Part shown: positions 29,901-41,268 of the stretch, piece after piece | Position numbering within the stretch: the stretch's first letter is position 1 | Layout of the letters: the number at the start of each line of letters is the position of its first letter | Assembly: GCF_000002995.4 (NCBI RefSeq) | Contig: NW_025062479.1 | Location: 712,001-776,000 of the forward strand | Direction of reading: 5' to 3' | DNA length: 64,000 nt | From: Brugia malayi | Taxonomy: Eukaryota; Nematoda; Chromadorea; Rhabditida; Onchocercidae | Position numbers and translations under genes: made by a program | Notes under the pieces: model-generated | Told to the model about the DNA's origin: nothing | Databases searched by the model: none | The model's input: the letters and a program-made list of their open reading frames with translations, nothing else

Positions 29901-32900
29901 TTTTTTAATTTTTTAAAATATATTTTTCAAGTTTAAATGACCTAAAAATTTAAATAGGAAATTTAAAATGCTACCTATATTGTCTCAGAGATTTTATTCA
30001 CGTCTCTTCTCTTCTTTGTTGCTTCATCGAAGCTTCCAAATTCCAACCTGAATTTTCATCAGACAATTTCAATCATTCATTCAAATTTCAGCGTATTGTT
30101 TTGCAAAATAATGGTTTATATCGTGACATACGCAAAATTTATTCGGGATTAGCACCATCAACTAGTTATCCACAGCGTTTTGAAGGATGCCTTCGGAACG
30201 TTAAAATCAATGATCTACGGTTGAAATTAGCTGAAAATATGATGACAAAACCTGGTTGTCAAGTATTAATTAATCATCTTTTATATATATGCGAAAATGT
30301 TGCATAACACCTGAAATAATATTAACTTTGGATTCTATCGCCATTTTCTTAATTTCACCAAGCGTTAAAAGAAAATTATTTCAATGTTGTATTTTTCAAG
30401 AAAACGAATGCTTTGAAACTCCTCTTCCGTTTTATAAAATCAATTTCCTGAGTTAAGGTACCAAACGGATGTAATTCACCAAAAGCCTGTCCTCCTAACA
30501 GTATTTGTGTTCGAGAATGGGACCGGCATCGTTGCGAATGCAACCCAGGTATTCATCATTTTCTTTTTTAGCAGTTTATTGCGGTGAAATATTTTAACAG
30601 CTATTTTTCCATAGTTTAAAATTAATGTAATCTTCGGGATTACCTTCAAATGATACTTAGAATTTCAATTATCGTTAGAAGTGTGATTTTCATGTGCTAA
30701 TTAGTGAAGAATATAAACTGGAATTTTACAGGTTTCATTGGTGATGGATGCGTCAATATTTGTTCATTACCGAATTTATGTGGTAAAGAAGGCATATGTC
30801 ATACAAAAAATAATTCGAAAGGTTACTTTCATTTCATCTCATCTTGTTTGTTTCAGTTATTTTTTTTTATTTTCGAAAATTTTATCTTTTTTGTTATCAT
30901 TTTGAACATCAATTTGAGCTCATATGACCATAAAAATTGCTAATTTTTTTTGCTTATGTTTTCATTTAATTCTAGTTTATATTCATTCGTTTTACTAATT
31001 TGAGAAAATCGAAAGACATCAATTTTAGGATATAAATGCATCTGCAGTGAAGAATTAAGTGGACAAAATTGTGAACGTAAAAGAGCGTTGCAAATATGTC
31101 CAAAAGGATGGTATGGTACTTTCCCGAAATGTAAACAATGCTCCTGTGATACTGAAAGAGGTTTCCTAGAGCAGTGCAATACTAAAACGGGCGAATGCTA
31201 TTGCAAGGTTACCTTATCTTCTCGAAAGTATTTCCATTTATTTATTTATTTTTTTTTTAATAACTTGTCAAAAAGAGAAAAACAAAAAATGATTTGTAGA
31301 GTGGCACCTATTATTCGGGTGATGAATGCGTATCCTGTGAATGTGGTTATGGTTCCTCAGACTTAACTTGTACCTCGAAAGGTCAATGCCAATGTATGGG
31401 TGAGGCAGTCGGTCGTCGATGTGATCGATGTTCTGGTTCAGATCAAGTTCTAGATCGAAAAACTTTGAAATGTTTGAAAATTAGAAATAGATGTCCATCA
31501 AACATTGAGTATGGCATCCAGTGGCCAACGACAATTGTTGGAGCAACTGCAAGACAAGTAATGTCTTTTTGTCACCTTAAATTACCGTTATTATTCAAGT
31601 TATTAATTAGATATGAATAAGCAGGTAAATTTTATTGATGAATCGCCTTATCCACGAGGCATTAAACAATTTTATAATCTGGAGAGAACCATTCATTACG
31701 TTTTTCGACTTTTTATGAATTTGTAAGTAACATAGTACTTTTCTGAGTTATTTCACGACATTCATTTTACTGATCTGCTTTCTTTAAGAGTTGTCCAAAT
31801 GGTGAAGTAGGTTTGGTTATACGGAAATGCTTGAAAAGTGCCTACTGGGATCAGATCAACAGTTATAACTGTACTCATCCTGCCTTCACTAAGGTAATAT
31901 AGTTGTAGTGAATATTAATTAATTCTTGAAATATTCCAAAGATCTTCATATTTTATTTTGATATCACTAAATTTTTGTGGGTACAGAAATTTTCAACTAT
32001 GCTTTGGAATATGTTGCTTTTATAAATATGCAAATAGTATTTCGAAAAACGCAAACATTTGTAATTTTTAGTTAAATTTTACTGATCGGACGAAACTTGT
32101 ACAAACTTTATCAAATGTGACAAGCAGCATGCTGCATTTGAAAGGTGTCAATGTTGCTATTGTGAGAAAAGTAGTAAAACAATTGATCAGGGATGAACTT
32201 ACTGGAAATAATTCACCCAATAGTCATTTAAGGTTTGTATCTTATTTCAAAAATTCAAACAAAATCTTTGAGTTTAAAGAAAAGCTTTAAAATCAAACTT
32301 TTAAAAAGTTTTATGTAAAGTATAATGAATTGTTTCCTCTACCATAACCATTTGCAGGTCAGCTGATTATACCAATAACTTACTGAAAATGGGGGACAGT
32401 TTATTAAAAATAAAAGATTACCCAAATAATGCGCACTTAATTCGCCTATTCAACAATTATGGTATCCATGTAGCGAATTTGCATCAAGTTCATCCTTATC
32501 TCAAACCATTTATGTTTTCCGGACAAAATATGGGTCATTTTTTTTCTTTTTTTTGTTTTCCATTTTTTGTATTAAAATGCAATAAAATCATAGATAACTA
32601 AAAAAAATGACGGATTAAACGGAATTGGCTTGTTTACTAATAGCACAGGTATCTTTTGAAAGTTTTACTCCAGTTAGGTTAATTGTAGTATAGTTCGGAA
32701 ATATTTCTCTCTTTATTCTCTCCGCTGGTCTAAATAGCAATACAGGCGGAGGAATTTTACATACAATTTGAACTGCTTAATTGTCATTTTCAAAACAGTT
32801 TAAATTTAATTTTACACATAGAACACAATACATTCAGATAGACTTCCGAAATAAAATCTCTTTAGCGTCATTTAAATTTTGACATATATATATGTATATA

Positions 32901-35900
32901 TCTTTTGGAAAATGATGATTTTTTAAAGGATTAAAATATAATCTATGTAATTTAATTTGCTTAGTTTTTGCAGTATTCGCAGTAGATGAGATCTCTGCAG
33001 ATGGAAGTCGAATATGGCCGAAATTCAAAAATTTTGTGGACGAACGTACGGAGAATTTTCGTAGTATACAAATGAAGCTTCTATGTGATGATACAATAGC
33101 TTATCCGAGAAAAATCACATTTTACAGTATGTTCAACAATGTGGATCGTTTTCACTGCAACGCACCAATCGTTGCCGTTTATTACAATGCCACATGTGCA
33201 ATTCAAGTACTGTTTCCGGTTAGCGAAGAAGCTTGGAGATATCCAGAATGTGTGATTGTAGAAAATCCGGCTAAAGAAGACGAACTGTCTAGAACTAACG
33301 ATTGGGCAGATGGAGATATAGATGCGGGAAATGTATTTCTTGACTGGTCTGCAAAAAGAGCGACACTTGTAGGACTTAATCGTACCCATGCTATTTGTAA
33401 TTTCGAAAGATCCGGTGTTTACACAGTTATTATTCGGCCAGATCATGGAGCTCTGGTAAGTAAAATTTTTGAAATCGGATTAATTCGAAAGGAATGAAAA
33501 TTTGGAGAAATGAAATTTCTATTTCATTCCTTAAATTTCTAAATTCTTAAAGCTAAAAAATTTCTTTAAACGTTAACTTGCAGATTCGTTTTATACCTTC
33601 AAAAACCATACCTTATGCTGGATCATTATGCATGATGTTTGCTCTTGTGTTACTTCTACTATCAGCAGTCCGAAGTCTTTATCGGCCTTGTCTACGTCTG
33701 AGACTTCTTCGATTTGGCTTCATTCTTATGTTTGTACTCGATGTGGTCGCTATTTTCTTAATTCATCGCCTTCAACCAAGCATTGTATTTCTTTCTACTT
33801 TCGAATTTAATTCCCAACTTTTGAGTTTTGGTTTTGCATTTAACTTTAAAGTCATCGTTTTTTGTGAAAATAGAGCATTTCGATATTTATTATACCTACT
33901 TTTGTAATTCATTGTAGAATTAAATAATCCAAAACTCAAATTTTATTCTGTCTATTTTATTGATATTGTAAAATCTTTTCAGGTTTTTTGCCTTGCACGG
34001 AATACAGTTATAAGCTTATGCACTTCAGCAGTATTTGCATGGCTTTTTATGTATTCCTTTCACATTTATCGACTTCTGGCAACAGGAAAGACAGAGTCGA
34101 AGTAAGTTTTAGGATGATTTAGCTATTAAAAAATTAGTGTCCTCTAACATTTTTTAACAAATAAGATAAATAACTGACTGATTTTCAAATACTTTTAATT
34201 AATATAGCGCTATTAACAAACCAACTTAAACTATATATTTTGTGTACTTATTTATTTACTAGTGTGCTTTCAAATAAGGACAGATAACGTGCCACATGCA
34301 AATTTCTCAAATTTTTACTAATTTTAAATGGATATTTTTCAGTTACTGGATGATAATACTATGTTCAGTGATTATTCCAATACTTTTATCACTAACATCG
34401 TTCTTCCTTGCTCCAGGATGTTTACTTTCACCAAGCCAGCCTTTCTTCTGGGTTCTCCTGATTCCTGTTGCACTTTATATTTTGGTAATTCACTTTTTGA
34501 AATATATATATATTTTATTTATTATCTGACTTCATCTCCGTTTGCTCTCCTTTTTCCTACTCGATTTGTCAGTATTTTATCAAGAATTTTCAAATTGCTC
34601 AATACTATAAACACAACATTCCCTTGCATCGTTTACCTTTTTTTTTTTTTTTTTTTTTTTTCATCCTATCTTGTCATCACAGAAATAAGCATTGCCTACA
34701 TATATACAAAATTCTTCCTCAATTTCTCCACATAAAGTTATGAAAAGTTTGTTACTCACTAAAGTAATCAATTGACAGTAGTAGGATCACACCTAATCAA
34801 TACTGCACTTTTATCATCGATTTTTTACTTAGTGGTTAGATCAGTCTAGCAGATATAAGGTCAGAATTTTGGAAAAAAAATATATCTACTTAAGTTCAAA
34901 ATGTACCATAAGCAAGTCATATTCCAATAGATGATTAAATATCCTTTGTCATCTTGGAAATACCACCATTGCTAACAACGTGATTGATAATTTCTTCGGA
35001 ATTTGAAATGCTGTTGAATTTACTGAATTACCGCTTACTTCTAAGTTTATCCCTAATGCTTGTGTAAATTCAAGAAAATTTTAGGTTTTTCAATTTTTTC
35101 TGACTAAAAATCTTTTTCTGATTTTTTTTTTTTTTTATATATTTAAATTTTCTGATTTTTTAAATTCGACGGTAAATGATGATAAAAATTTCAGTTTGAT
35201 TTCTATGCGTTTTCGACAGCTCTTCTGATATCTTTTAGTAAACAATTTGACTGTATGGTCACTGAGTATTCCATCCGAACAACACTTTGGTTACACATTA
35301 TTCTGGTTTGTTTTCATTTTGTACAAATCAAATTACTCAATTCTTCAAGTTCCAAAATATTTGTCAAATGTTGGAAATACAGCCGTAAGTAATTTTGATA
35401 ATTGATGGGACAATGCTGAATAAGTAGTTATACTAGAAAAAATGTTAATGACATCTGATAAAGAGTATATGAATTTTTGAAATCTAGTGGCATCCAATAA
35501 AGAAGATATAGAAATTTTCTTTTGTTTCGTCTTTGTTTCGGTATCATTGTTCATTTCACAAAAATTTTTCACCAGCAGTTCTTTTTTCTCACTTTAACCT
35601 CTTTTTTACTGGAATTTATATTTTTGTTCATTTTAATGAAAATGGAAATGAAAACTGAATGAGACGTTCAATTAGGTCAAAAGGATAAAGAATTTATTAC
35701 ATAAAAGTGTCCTTTTTTATCAATTTAGAAAATTTGATTATAGAAAAGTAATCGTATGATTAACAGAAAAATGTTTCAAACAAAAGAAGACACATTTTTT
35801 CAGTCTATGTTATGCGCATTCTATAATTCTTTTGGTCTTTACATACTATTCGATCATGCCGACAATCCACTTTATGAAATTGCACTCAATTCGACATTGG

Positions 35901-37187
35901 TTTTTGTCGCTACCTATATTTTTCTATGGACAAATTATTTTGGTCCAAAGGTACTTATTATTACCATCACCAAAGATGACTTTTGTTATGAAAAAAAAAA
36001 AGAATAAAAAAACTGAAGTCATTAATAACATTTCTAATTGAAAAAAAAAAAAAAAAAAATGTATAAATGAAGTTTTTAATGGTTTTAAAATGATTGCTTC
36101 AATGTTTTATCTACCAAATGCTTCAGCGATTTTTTGTTTAAGAGTCACTCAATAATTTTAACTTGTTCCCAAATAATTTCCAAATAATTCGATCATATAC
36201 AGTCTTACTTCACACCTAAAAATGCTTTAAACATTTGAAAAACAATCCTTATAGAGTAAATATACTCAAATACTTTTTTGAATCACTGATATTAGATATT
36301 CACTAAAAGGTCACTGCATTGAATATCTTAACATATAACATATCGCTTAAACGTAGCATCAGTAGAGGTAAATTTTTGAGAGGAGAATTTATAACTGAAT
36401 TATTATTATCAGATATAGGAGTTTTAAACTGAATTATAACTAAATTATTATTATCAGATATATAGGAGTTTATAATACGGAATTTCAAATACGCTTTCCT
36501 CCTCGAAATTATGTCGTCATTTAAAATCTTATAATGGCAAGTTTAGAGGTCACAGGTGAAACTCATATTCACGGCTTGTTTTTTTTTTGTGACTTATTCA
36601 ATAGAATATTTTATAGCAAAGAATTGCTTAATTAGAAGCTATCTAGTATAATGAGAAGAAGAGAATTTAGTTATGTTTTTAGCGGAATGCTCGTTATGAT
36701 AACGGTTTATGGATGAATAATTTGCCGAAAAGTGCGGACGAAGTTTTGGGTCCTCAATGTCAAACTCCGCTCTTGTTGCAGTCATCGAATACAGGTTCAC
36801 TGTTCATTGTTAATTGTAAAATATCATCAGATTCATTCTGCTTTTTATTTCCAAATTTCATAACTTATAGAATTGATCATTTATAAAATATTTTAAAGTA
36901 TTCATTAATTAACTATTAAAGATGCGGAACTAAGTGGAAACTGTGTTAATGGATGGATGCCAGATATCATACCTTCAACAACATATATACAGCAGGAATC
37001 AATCCACGATGTACCACATCCAAAAATTTTAAGTCCACCAATGAAAATACTCCATCATGAAGCATATGGTAGTGCAGAAGGAATTGCTTTACTTTATCAG
37101 GATAACTGTCCAACTAGTGATATCGATCATATTTATGGTACCACTTCTGGCAAACATCATTATCCATCCTTTACTTTTACTCATTAA
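14528..37187 (+). CDS. fmi-1: Flamingo/CELSR seven-pass cadherin, adhesion GPCR
   Basis: Plasma-membrane adhesion receptor of the planar-polarity and axon-guidance family, about 2624 residues. Exons: 14528-15168, 16448-16631, 17112-17390, 17773-17863, 17970-18169, 18383-18619, 18899-19150, 19821-20082, 20248-20409, 21747-21981, 22174-22435, 22602-22699, 22816-22963, 23205-23355, 23480-23741, 24131-24290, 24633-24714, 26083-26211, 27502-27730, 27887-28013, 28167-28244, 28376-28485, 28687-29060, 29277-29440, 29730-29876, 30092-30262, 30458-30548, 30732-30821, 31029-31207, 31300-31557, 31789-31893, 32072-32232, 32358-32533, 32974-33455, 33584-33784, 33983-34101, 34343-34484, 35195-35305, 35804-35950, 36683-36794, 36922-37187. 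Summed length is 7875, a multiple of three. Order: signal peptide ([12 protein letters not shown]), basic spacer, nine cadherin repeats, EGF and LamG modules, laminin EGF, hormone-receptor domain, GAIN with degenerate GPS, seven helices, short tail. This order and the nine repeats are diagnostic of CELSR. The start was chosen for the signal peptide and the acceptor just before it. Confidence 0.93.
16360..16386 (+). repeat. (TTTTG)n microsatellite in CELSR intron 1
   Basis: Five or so tandem TTTTG units, about 60 bases upstream of the exon-2 acceptor. Confidence 0.8.
21104..21162 (+). repeat. Short direct repeat in a CELSR intron
   Basis: Two near-identical copies (about 27 bases each) of a segment beginning GTTTAATGATTAATTT and ending ATCTTTCA, adjacent in tandem; the second copy has a two-base difference. 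Confidence 0.75.
23480..31557 (+). other. EGF / laminin-G / laminin-EGF region of CELSR
   Basis: After a membrane-proximal SEA-like segment (exons 23480-24714) come an EGF module (26083-26211, CxxxPCxxxGTC), a second Cys-rich module, LamG1 (27640-28930; [16 protein letters not shown]), EGF (28940-29060), LamG2 (29277-30262; [10 protein letters not shown]), two EGF modules (30458-31080), and laminin-type EGF modules (31090-31440; [20 protein letters not shown]). Cysteine spacing and the GC-x-x-N/R endings of the LamG domains support the calls. Confidence 0.8.
29625..29642 (+). repeat. (GT)9 microsatellite in a CELSR intron
   Basis: Nine perfect GT units inside the intron between exons 29277-29440 and 29730-29876. 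Confidence 0.9.
31440..33455 (+). other. HormR and GAIN domain with degenerate GPS of CELSR
   Basis: The hormone-receptor domain spans the 31557/31789 splice ([16 protein letters not shown] then CPNGEVGL...WDQINSYNC). The GAIN region follows (32072-33455). At its end, where a GPS normally shows paired Trp and Cys and the H-L/T cleavage triad before helix 1, the sequence has [20 protein letters not shown] and [14 protein letters not shown]. One Cys of the CxC pair and the His and Thr/Ser of the triad are absent. Confidence 0.7.
33584..37187 (+). other. Seven-helix domain and cytoplasmic tail of CELSR
   Basis: Hydrophobic segments occur in order: [99 protein letters not shown] and [11 protein letters not shown]. 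The tail encoded by 36683-37187 is only about 125 residues and ends SFTFTH with no recognisable PDZ-binding terminus. Each helix-coding exon joins in frame. Confidence 0.85.
36391..36471 (+). repeat. Imperfect tandem duplication in a CELSR intron
   Basis: Copies at 36391-36424 and 36436-36471 share ATTATTATTATCAGATAT and the ending AGGAGTTT, with a two-base insertion in the second. They lie in the intron before the first tail exon. Confidence 0.8.
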
Positions 37188-37312
37188 TGCTATGTTGTAC
37201 ATGATATTATTACTGTTAGTCGGGTTATTATTGCTTTTTATCATGATATGCTCGAAACAAAATCATTGAAAGTTATGCACTAGATTAAGAAAAAGAATAA
37301 TCAAACTTGTCT

Positions 37313-37318
37313 AATAAA
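37313..37318 (+). terminator. Candidate poly(A) signal of CELSR
   Basis: AATAAA 126 bases after the CELSR stop codon, in a T-rich context. Confidence 0.55.
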
Positions 37319-39419
37319 TTTATTTAACCAATCACTTTAGCAAGACTGATTTTTTTTTTCCAAGAATTTCTCTTTATTTTATTATTTATTAAATAAATAG
37401 TGATTTATTTGATTTGCTACTATTATGCAAAACATAAATATACAATGAAAGTTTGAATCATTTCTAATGTAGAAAAGATTTATGTAATTAACAGTAAGGA
37501 AATTTCAAATTATTACGACAAAACTTTAAGCTTATGTGAAATGTTTCTTTTTCCTTTTTTTGATTTTAAATAATTTGAATTTACTCTTTTAGCGATACTT
37601 GTAATTTCATGTGTATACACTTCCTTTTCCTTTCACATTTTAAGTATTTATTTTCCAAGTTTAATTTCTCTTCAACTATTTTTTGAATGATTTCGTTATG
37701 TTTTTATTTGAATAATGTTGTAAGAATTACTGCAGAATGCAATTTTAATTTGACAAGAATGCATAGATAATAAAATATGCAACATGTGACATACAACGTT
37801 ATAACCATACCACAAAATGCCTGTATAGAAGGGTATTCCTCATCGAAATCATGTCAAATCATTAATTAATCTGGTGCAAGATCTAAAAGTCTAAATCACT
37901 TCAATTCATTCATTCATCTTGGGTTAAGGATCTGATAATGTTTATTATTCCATTTGTACAAATGTCGATTTCAAAAATTTTTGCAAAATATATTGCAATG
38001 ATGAATGAATGCAATAAATATCTCATTGTTTACGAGTGTATGTGTATGTGTGTATGCATGCGTCTATATTTGTGTCATTAAGATTTAAAGTCATTCATCA
38101 TGAAGCGACTGGAAGTGGTTTAAAAATAATTAAAAAAAGAATGGATATTTGTCGTGTCACTTTAAATAGACCAATAAAGTAGGAAGAAATGAAATAAATA
38201 TTGAACCTTCCATTTTACATGCCAGTAGTACATTATGTCATTTGGTGTGCTTAAATCATTTTTTTGTTTTGAATGCAATTCATAGATACTTTAGTGATTA
38301 TATGGATTGAATCTTATTTAAGGTTATTATATGGATTGAATCTTATTTAAGGTTACCTAGAATTCATCTTTTTCTATTGAAATCTATCAGAAATTATCTT
38401 TATTTAAATTATTTGTCACTTAATTCTTCCTTGCTTGAATGAAATATTAGCAATACCATACCAATCATTGTCCATATTTTCTCTCTTTTTAACTTTTGCA
38501 AAACCGTTTATTAGGACGAATTACGATTAAGAATTATTATTTTATAAACCAATGAAAAAGTAACCAAATTATGGACTATTCTTACTGAGATATTATTGTT
38601 GAAAATCCATTTAGAAGCTGAAGTTGATATTGAAGAGAAAAGTAAGTGATATAGAAAAGGAAATCTATAAAGTTAGATAATTAATTAAAATTTTTTAATA
38701 ATAATGCGATTTTTTTCACAAATTTACTGATTTTATATCAAGCTTCAATAATAGTAAAACTATTTATTTCATGTAAACTTTGAAAATTTCAAATTGGTGT
38801 ATTGAAAACAAAAATAAAGCTTAATGAAACGGTCTGTAGAAATTATCGTGTCATTCGATTTTTTCCAGATTCGAATTTCTTTGAGAAAATAAATCAATTT
38901 GAATTTAGCAGTAATTCCTAAACAGCAAATAATTAAACTCTACTGAGGTAAAAATAGTGAGAGTACTTCGAAGGATTCTATTCGTTTAAAAAAATGCAAA
39001 CGCATAGTCGGATAATCTAGTTTTCATTTGAAATTGACATTCTCCAGTATTTTCGTTTTTCGAGAATAATGTAGACTTAATTTGCTTCATTTTCCACCGA
39101 AATGATGAACCTTAGATGAGAGATACAATTTATTGATTTGATATCATCGTGAATATCTTCAGAAATACAGTCAATATCTTAAAACTGTATCAATATATCA
39201 GAAATGAATTATATCGGATAACTCCATGTAAATTCATATGCGGCAACATGGCTATTTGGAAGTGATAAAGACCTTATCAGTATTTCTGAAATGTTTAATA
39301 GTGGCATAGAATAGTATGTCAAAATAGATTATGAAGTTATCTTTTACTCTAATATATCAAATTCCGCTTTATCCAGATTTTGTACTAAATGAGAAAAAAA
39401 GTTGATTACAGAAAAAAAT
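37319..39419. other. Intergenic region between CELSR and the secreted-protein gene
   Basis: About 2.1 kb with no supported exon. It holds a perfect 29-base tandem duplication (38297-38354) and short GTGTATGT runs near 38035. The end presumably contains the promoter of the next gene. Confidence 0.6.
38297..38354 (+). repeat. Perfect 29-base tandem duplication
   Basis: Units 38297-38325 and 38326-38354 are identical, each starting ATTATATGGATTG and ending ATTTAAGGTT. No coding context. Confidence 0.95.
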
Positions 39420-39429
39420 TTTTTTTCAG
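39420..39429 (+). promoter_or_regulatory. Candidate spliced-leader acceptor of the secreted-protein gene
   Basis: TTTTTTTCAG, preceded by a poly-T run, ends 15 bases before the start codon at 39445. The gene appears to have one coding exon, so this strong acceptor is best explained by trans-splicing. Confidence 0.6.
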
Positions 39430-39444
39430 GGTATTTCAAAAAGT

Positions 39445-40236
39445 ATGACGAGAAGCATAATTTGGCTAATTCTATTGTTAAGTGGAATCATTTGTGAAGC
39501 GCAATATCACAACTGTTTCATGTCCGGTGGTTATTCCGGACGGTCAACATGGTGCGGCGAAAACTCGAAAGATGAAGAGAATTTGAAGGATCCAGTGGAA
39601 ATAATGAAGCGTGCAAAGGAATTCCTCGAAAAGCAAAGTAAAATTATGTTTGATCCAATGACATGGACAATAAGTCCACCAACACCACCACCACCCATCA
39701 GTATAACACCGGTAGCTACAAAAGCAAATGCAGTACTTAATGTTCAACCTGATGTAACCGGAGCAAAATTACAATCATCATATATCCCGTTATATTCGGT
39801 AGCACTGCCTAACAATGCCAATTCATTCTTTACTCCTACTTCAGGTATTCCAACAAATGGTAACAATTTGCAGTTGTTACCATTTGTTGGAATAATCTCT
39901 CCGGAAAATTCGCACAGTCTTCAGAATATTCCTATTTCAACTAGCCAAGCAAACCAACCTGTCCGTTTTGAAAATTCGGAGCAAATAAGTGTACAACAAC
40001 AGCAATTTCAGAATCAAGCAAATCACTTGCTAAATAAAGCAAATGAAATGCCCCTTTTGTTGAAAATACCACCAGCAACTTCACCACCAAAATTTTTCGC
40101 TGAAGAGCAGAATCTAAAATTGAAAGAAAATAATGACTTAACAGATATAGGTAGCATAAAGCCAGTCAGGTTAGTCTTAAATCGGCCATTAGCAGCACTC
40201 TCATCCCGAAAAGACAATCAATCAGTGAATGCTTAA
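39445..40236 (+). CDS. Secreted Pro/Gln/Asn-rich protein of unknown family, 263 residues
   Basis: I do not recognise this protein. An uninterrupted 263-codon frame starts with a clear signal peptide (IIWLILLLSGIICEA, cleavage near residue 19). The mature N-terminus has two cysteines close together (NCFMSGGYSGRSTWC), the only ones after the signal peptide, so a small disulfide loop is likely. An acidic/helical stretch (KDPVEIMKRAKEFLEKQ) and a Pro cluster (PPTPPPPISITP) follow, then about 170 residues of low-complexity Asn/Gln/Ser/Pro-rich sequence (SVQQQQFQNQANHLL) that looks disordered. One NQS glycosylation sequon is at the C-terminus. An upstream trans-splice acceptor and AATAAA at 40471 bracket it, which supports a real transcribed gene. 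Its role could be extracellular matrix, cuticle or secretion product; the sequence does not decide. Confidence 0.8.
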   Translation: MTRSIIWLILLLSGIICEAQYHNCFMSGGYSGRSTWCGENSKDEENLKDPVEIMKRAKEFLEKQSKIMFDPMTWTISPPTPPPPISITPVATKANAVLNVQPDVTGAKLQSSYIPLYSVALPNNANSFFTPTSGIPTNGNNLQLLPFVGIISPENSHSLQNIPISTSQANQPVRFENSEQISVQQQQFQNQANHLLNKANEMPLLLKIPPATSPPKFFAEEQNLKLKENNDLTDIGSIKPVRLVLNRPLAALSSRKDNQSVNA

Positions 40237-40470
40237 CTCTTTCCATTCATTCAAAAATCTTAAAATCAGTTTTACTCGCTCAATCACTCTTCACTTCAAA
40301 CAACAACCAACATACCTACCATCACATAGCACCTGATGGAAACTTACTGCTAATTCCTTTGTGGCTTACTATTTATTAGTTTAGCATTGCTACATGCTAT
40401 ATTTGTAATGTAAACCTATTTCAGTTAGCCTTCTGCCTTTTATGTAACAAATTCCTATACATTCTCGTAA

Positions 40471-40476
40471 AATAAA
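40471..40476 (+). terminator. Poly(A) signal of the secreted-protein gene
   Basis: AATAAA 235 bases after the stop codon. Confidence 0.6.
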
Positions 40477-41130
40477 ATATTCCTCCCACTACAAGAAGTG
40501 AAATTTTGTGATTTCTTGTATTATAAAATTAACATAAACAAATGCACACCACACGGTCCAAAAATAAATGACGTATCGCCACCTCTATGCAACAGCGACT
40601 TTACAAGCCCTATCTCCCTCTAATGATATATATACACTTCTTTTATTTTTCCTTTTGTTCAGTGGACAGTCCAAGTTTCTGACATTATTTATGCTAACTG
40701 GGAAAATATAAGTATTTTGATGACATTCCTTGAAGTTCATCTATTTTTGAATATATCTTTATTTCAAAACAAAAAAAAAACAAACACTTCAAACAGTATA
40801 TGGTACAGCAGCTCTCTGTGATAATGCTATGAAGTAACAAATCTTGAATAAATCTATCAAGGAAATACATTTGACCACCTAAGATCGGTGTTGGAATGAA
40901 TCAATTATATTTGATGATATTGATAAAAAGGGAAATCAAACAGTTCCATTCGACAAGTTTTTTTTTTTTTTTTTAATTCACAGTAAGACAACAATATGTC
41001 GTATTAAATTTTAACAACAACAGAGAGAAGACAAATTCAATTTCTTGTTTTCTAGTTAAGTAGAAACGCATACCCTATTTTTCAGAAACTAAATCAAAAA
41101 AAAAAAAATTAAAAATTTCAGCTTTTTTTT
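40477..41130. other. Intergenic region between convergent genes
   Basis: About 650 bases between the 3' ends of the secreted-protein gene (+) and the CDK-like gene (-). A+T rich with poly-A and poly-T runs; no gene seen. Confidence 0.6.
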
Positions 41131-41136
41131 TTTATT
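41131..41136 (-). terminator. Candidate poly(A) signal of the CDK-like gene
   Basis: TTTATT on the plus strand (AATAAA on the coding strand), about 133 bases after the stop codon. Confidence 0.45.
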
Positions 41137-41268
41137 TAGCAAACCGCAATATAATATTTTTGGGATAAAAGAAAACAAAACGAAACAGAAAAAACTATTT
41201 TCACAGATCAGAAAGTAAATGAAAAAATTATTAATCTTGATTGAGTGATGACAATATTGAGGTTCGTA

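Noticed and set aside
31623..31729. Open stretch after a CAG acceptor inside a CELSR intron, looking like an extra exon
   Set aside because: It would begin in phase 0 but ends at a donor in phase 2, breaking the frame, and joining 31557 directly to 31789 gives a proper hormone-receptor domain.
33081..33446. 121-codon open frame on the minus strand
   Set aside because: It is antisense to a CELSR exon that encodes the GAIN/GPS region; no domain and no splice context.
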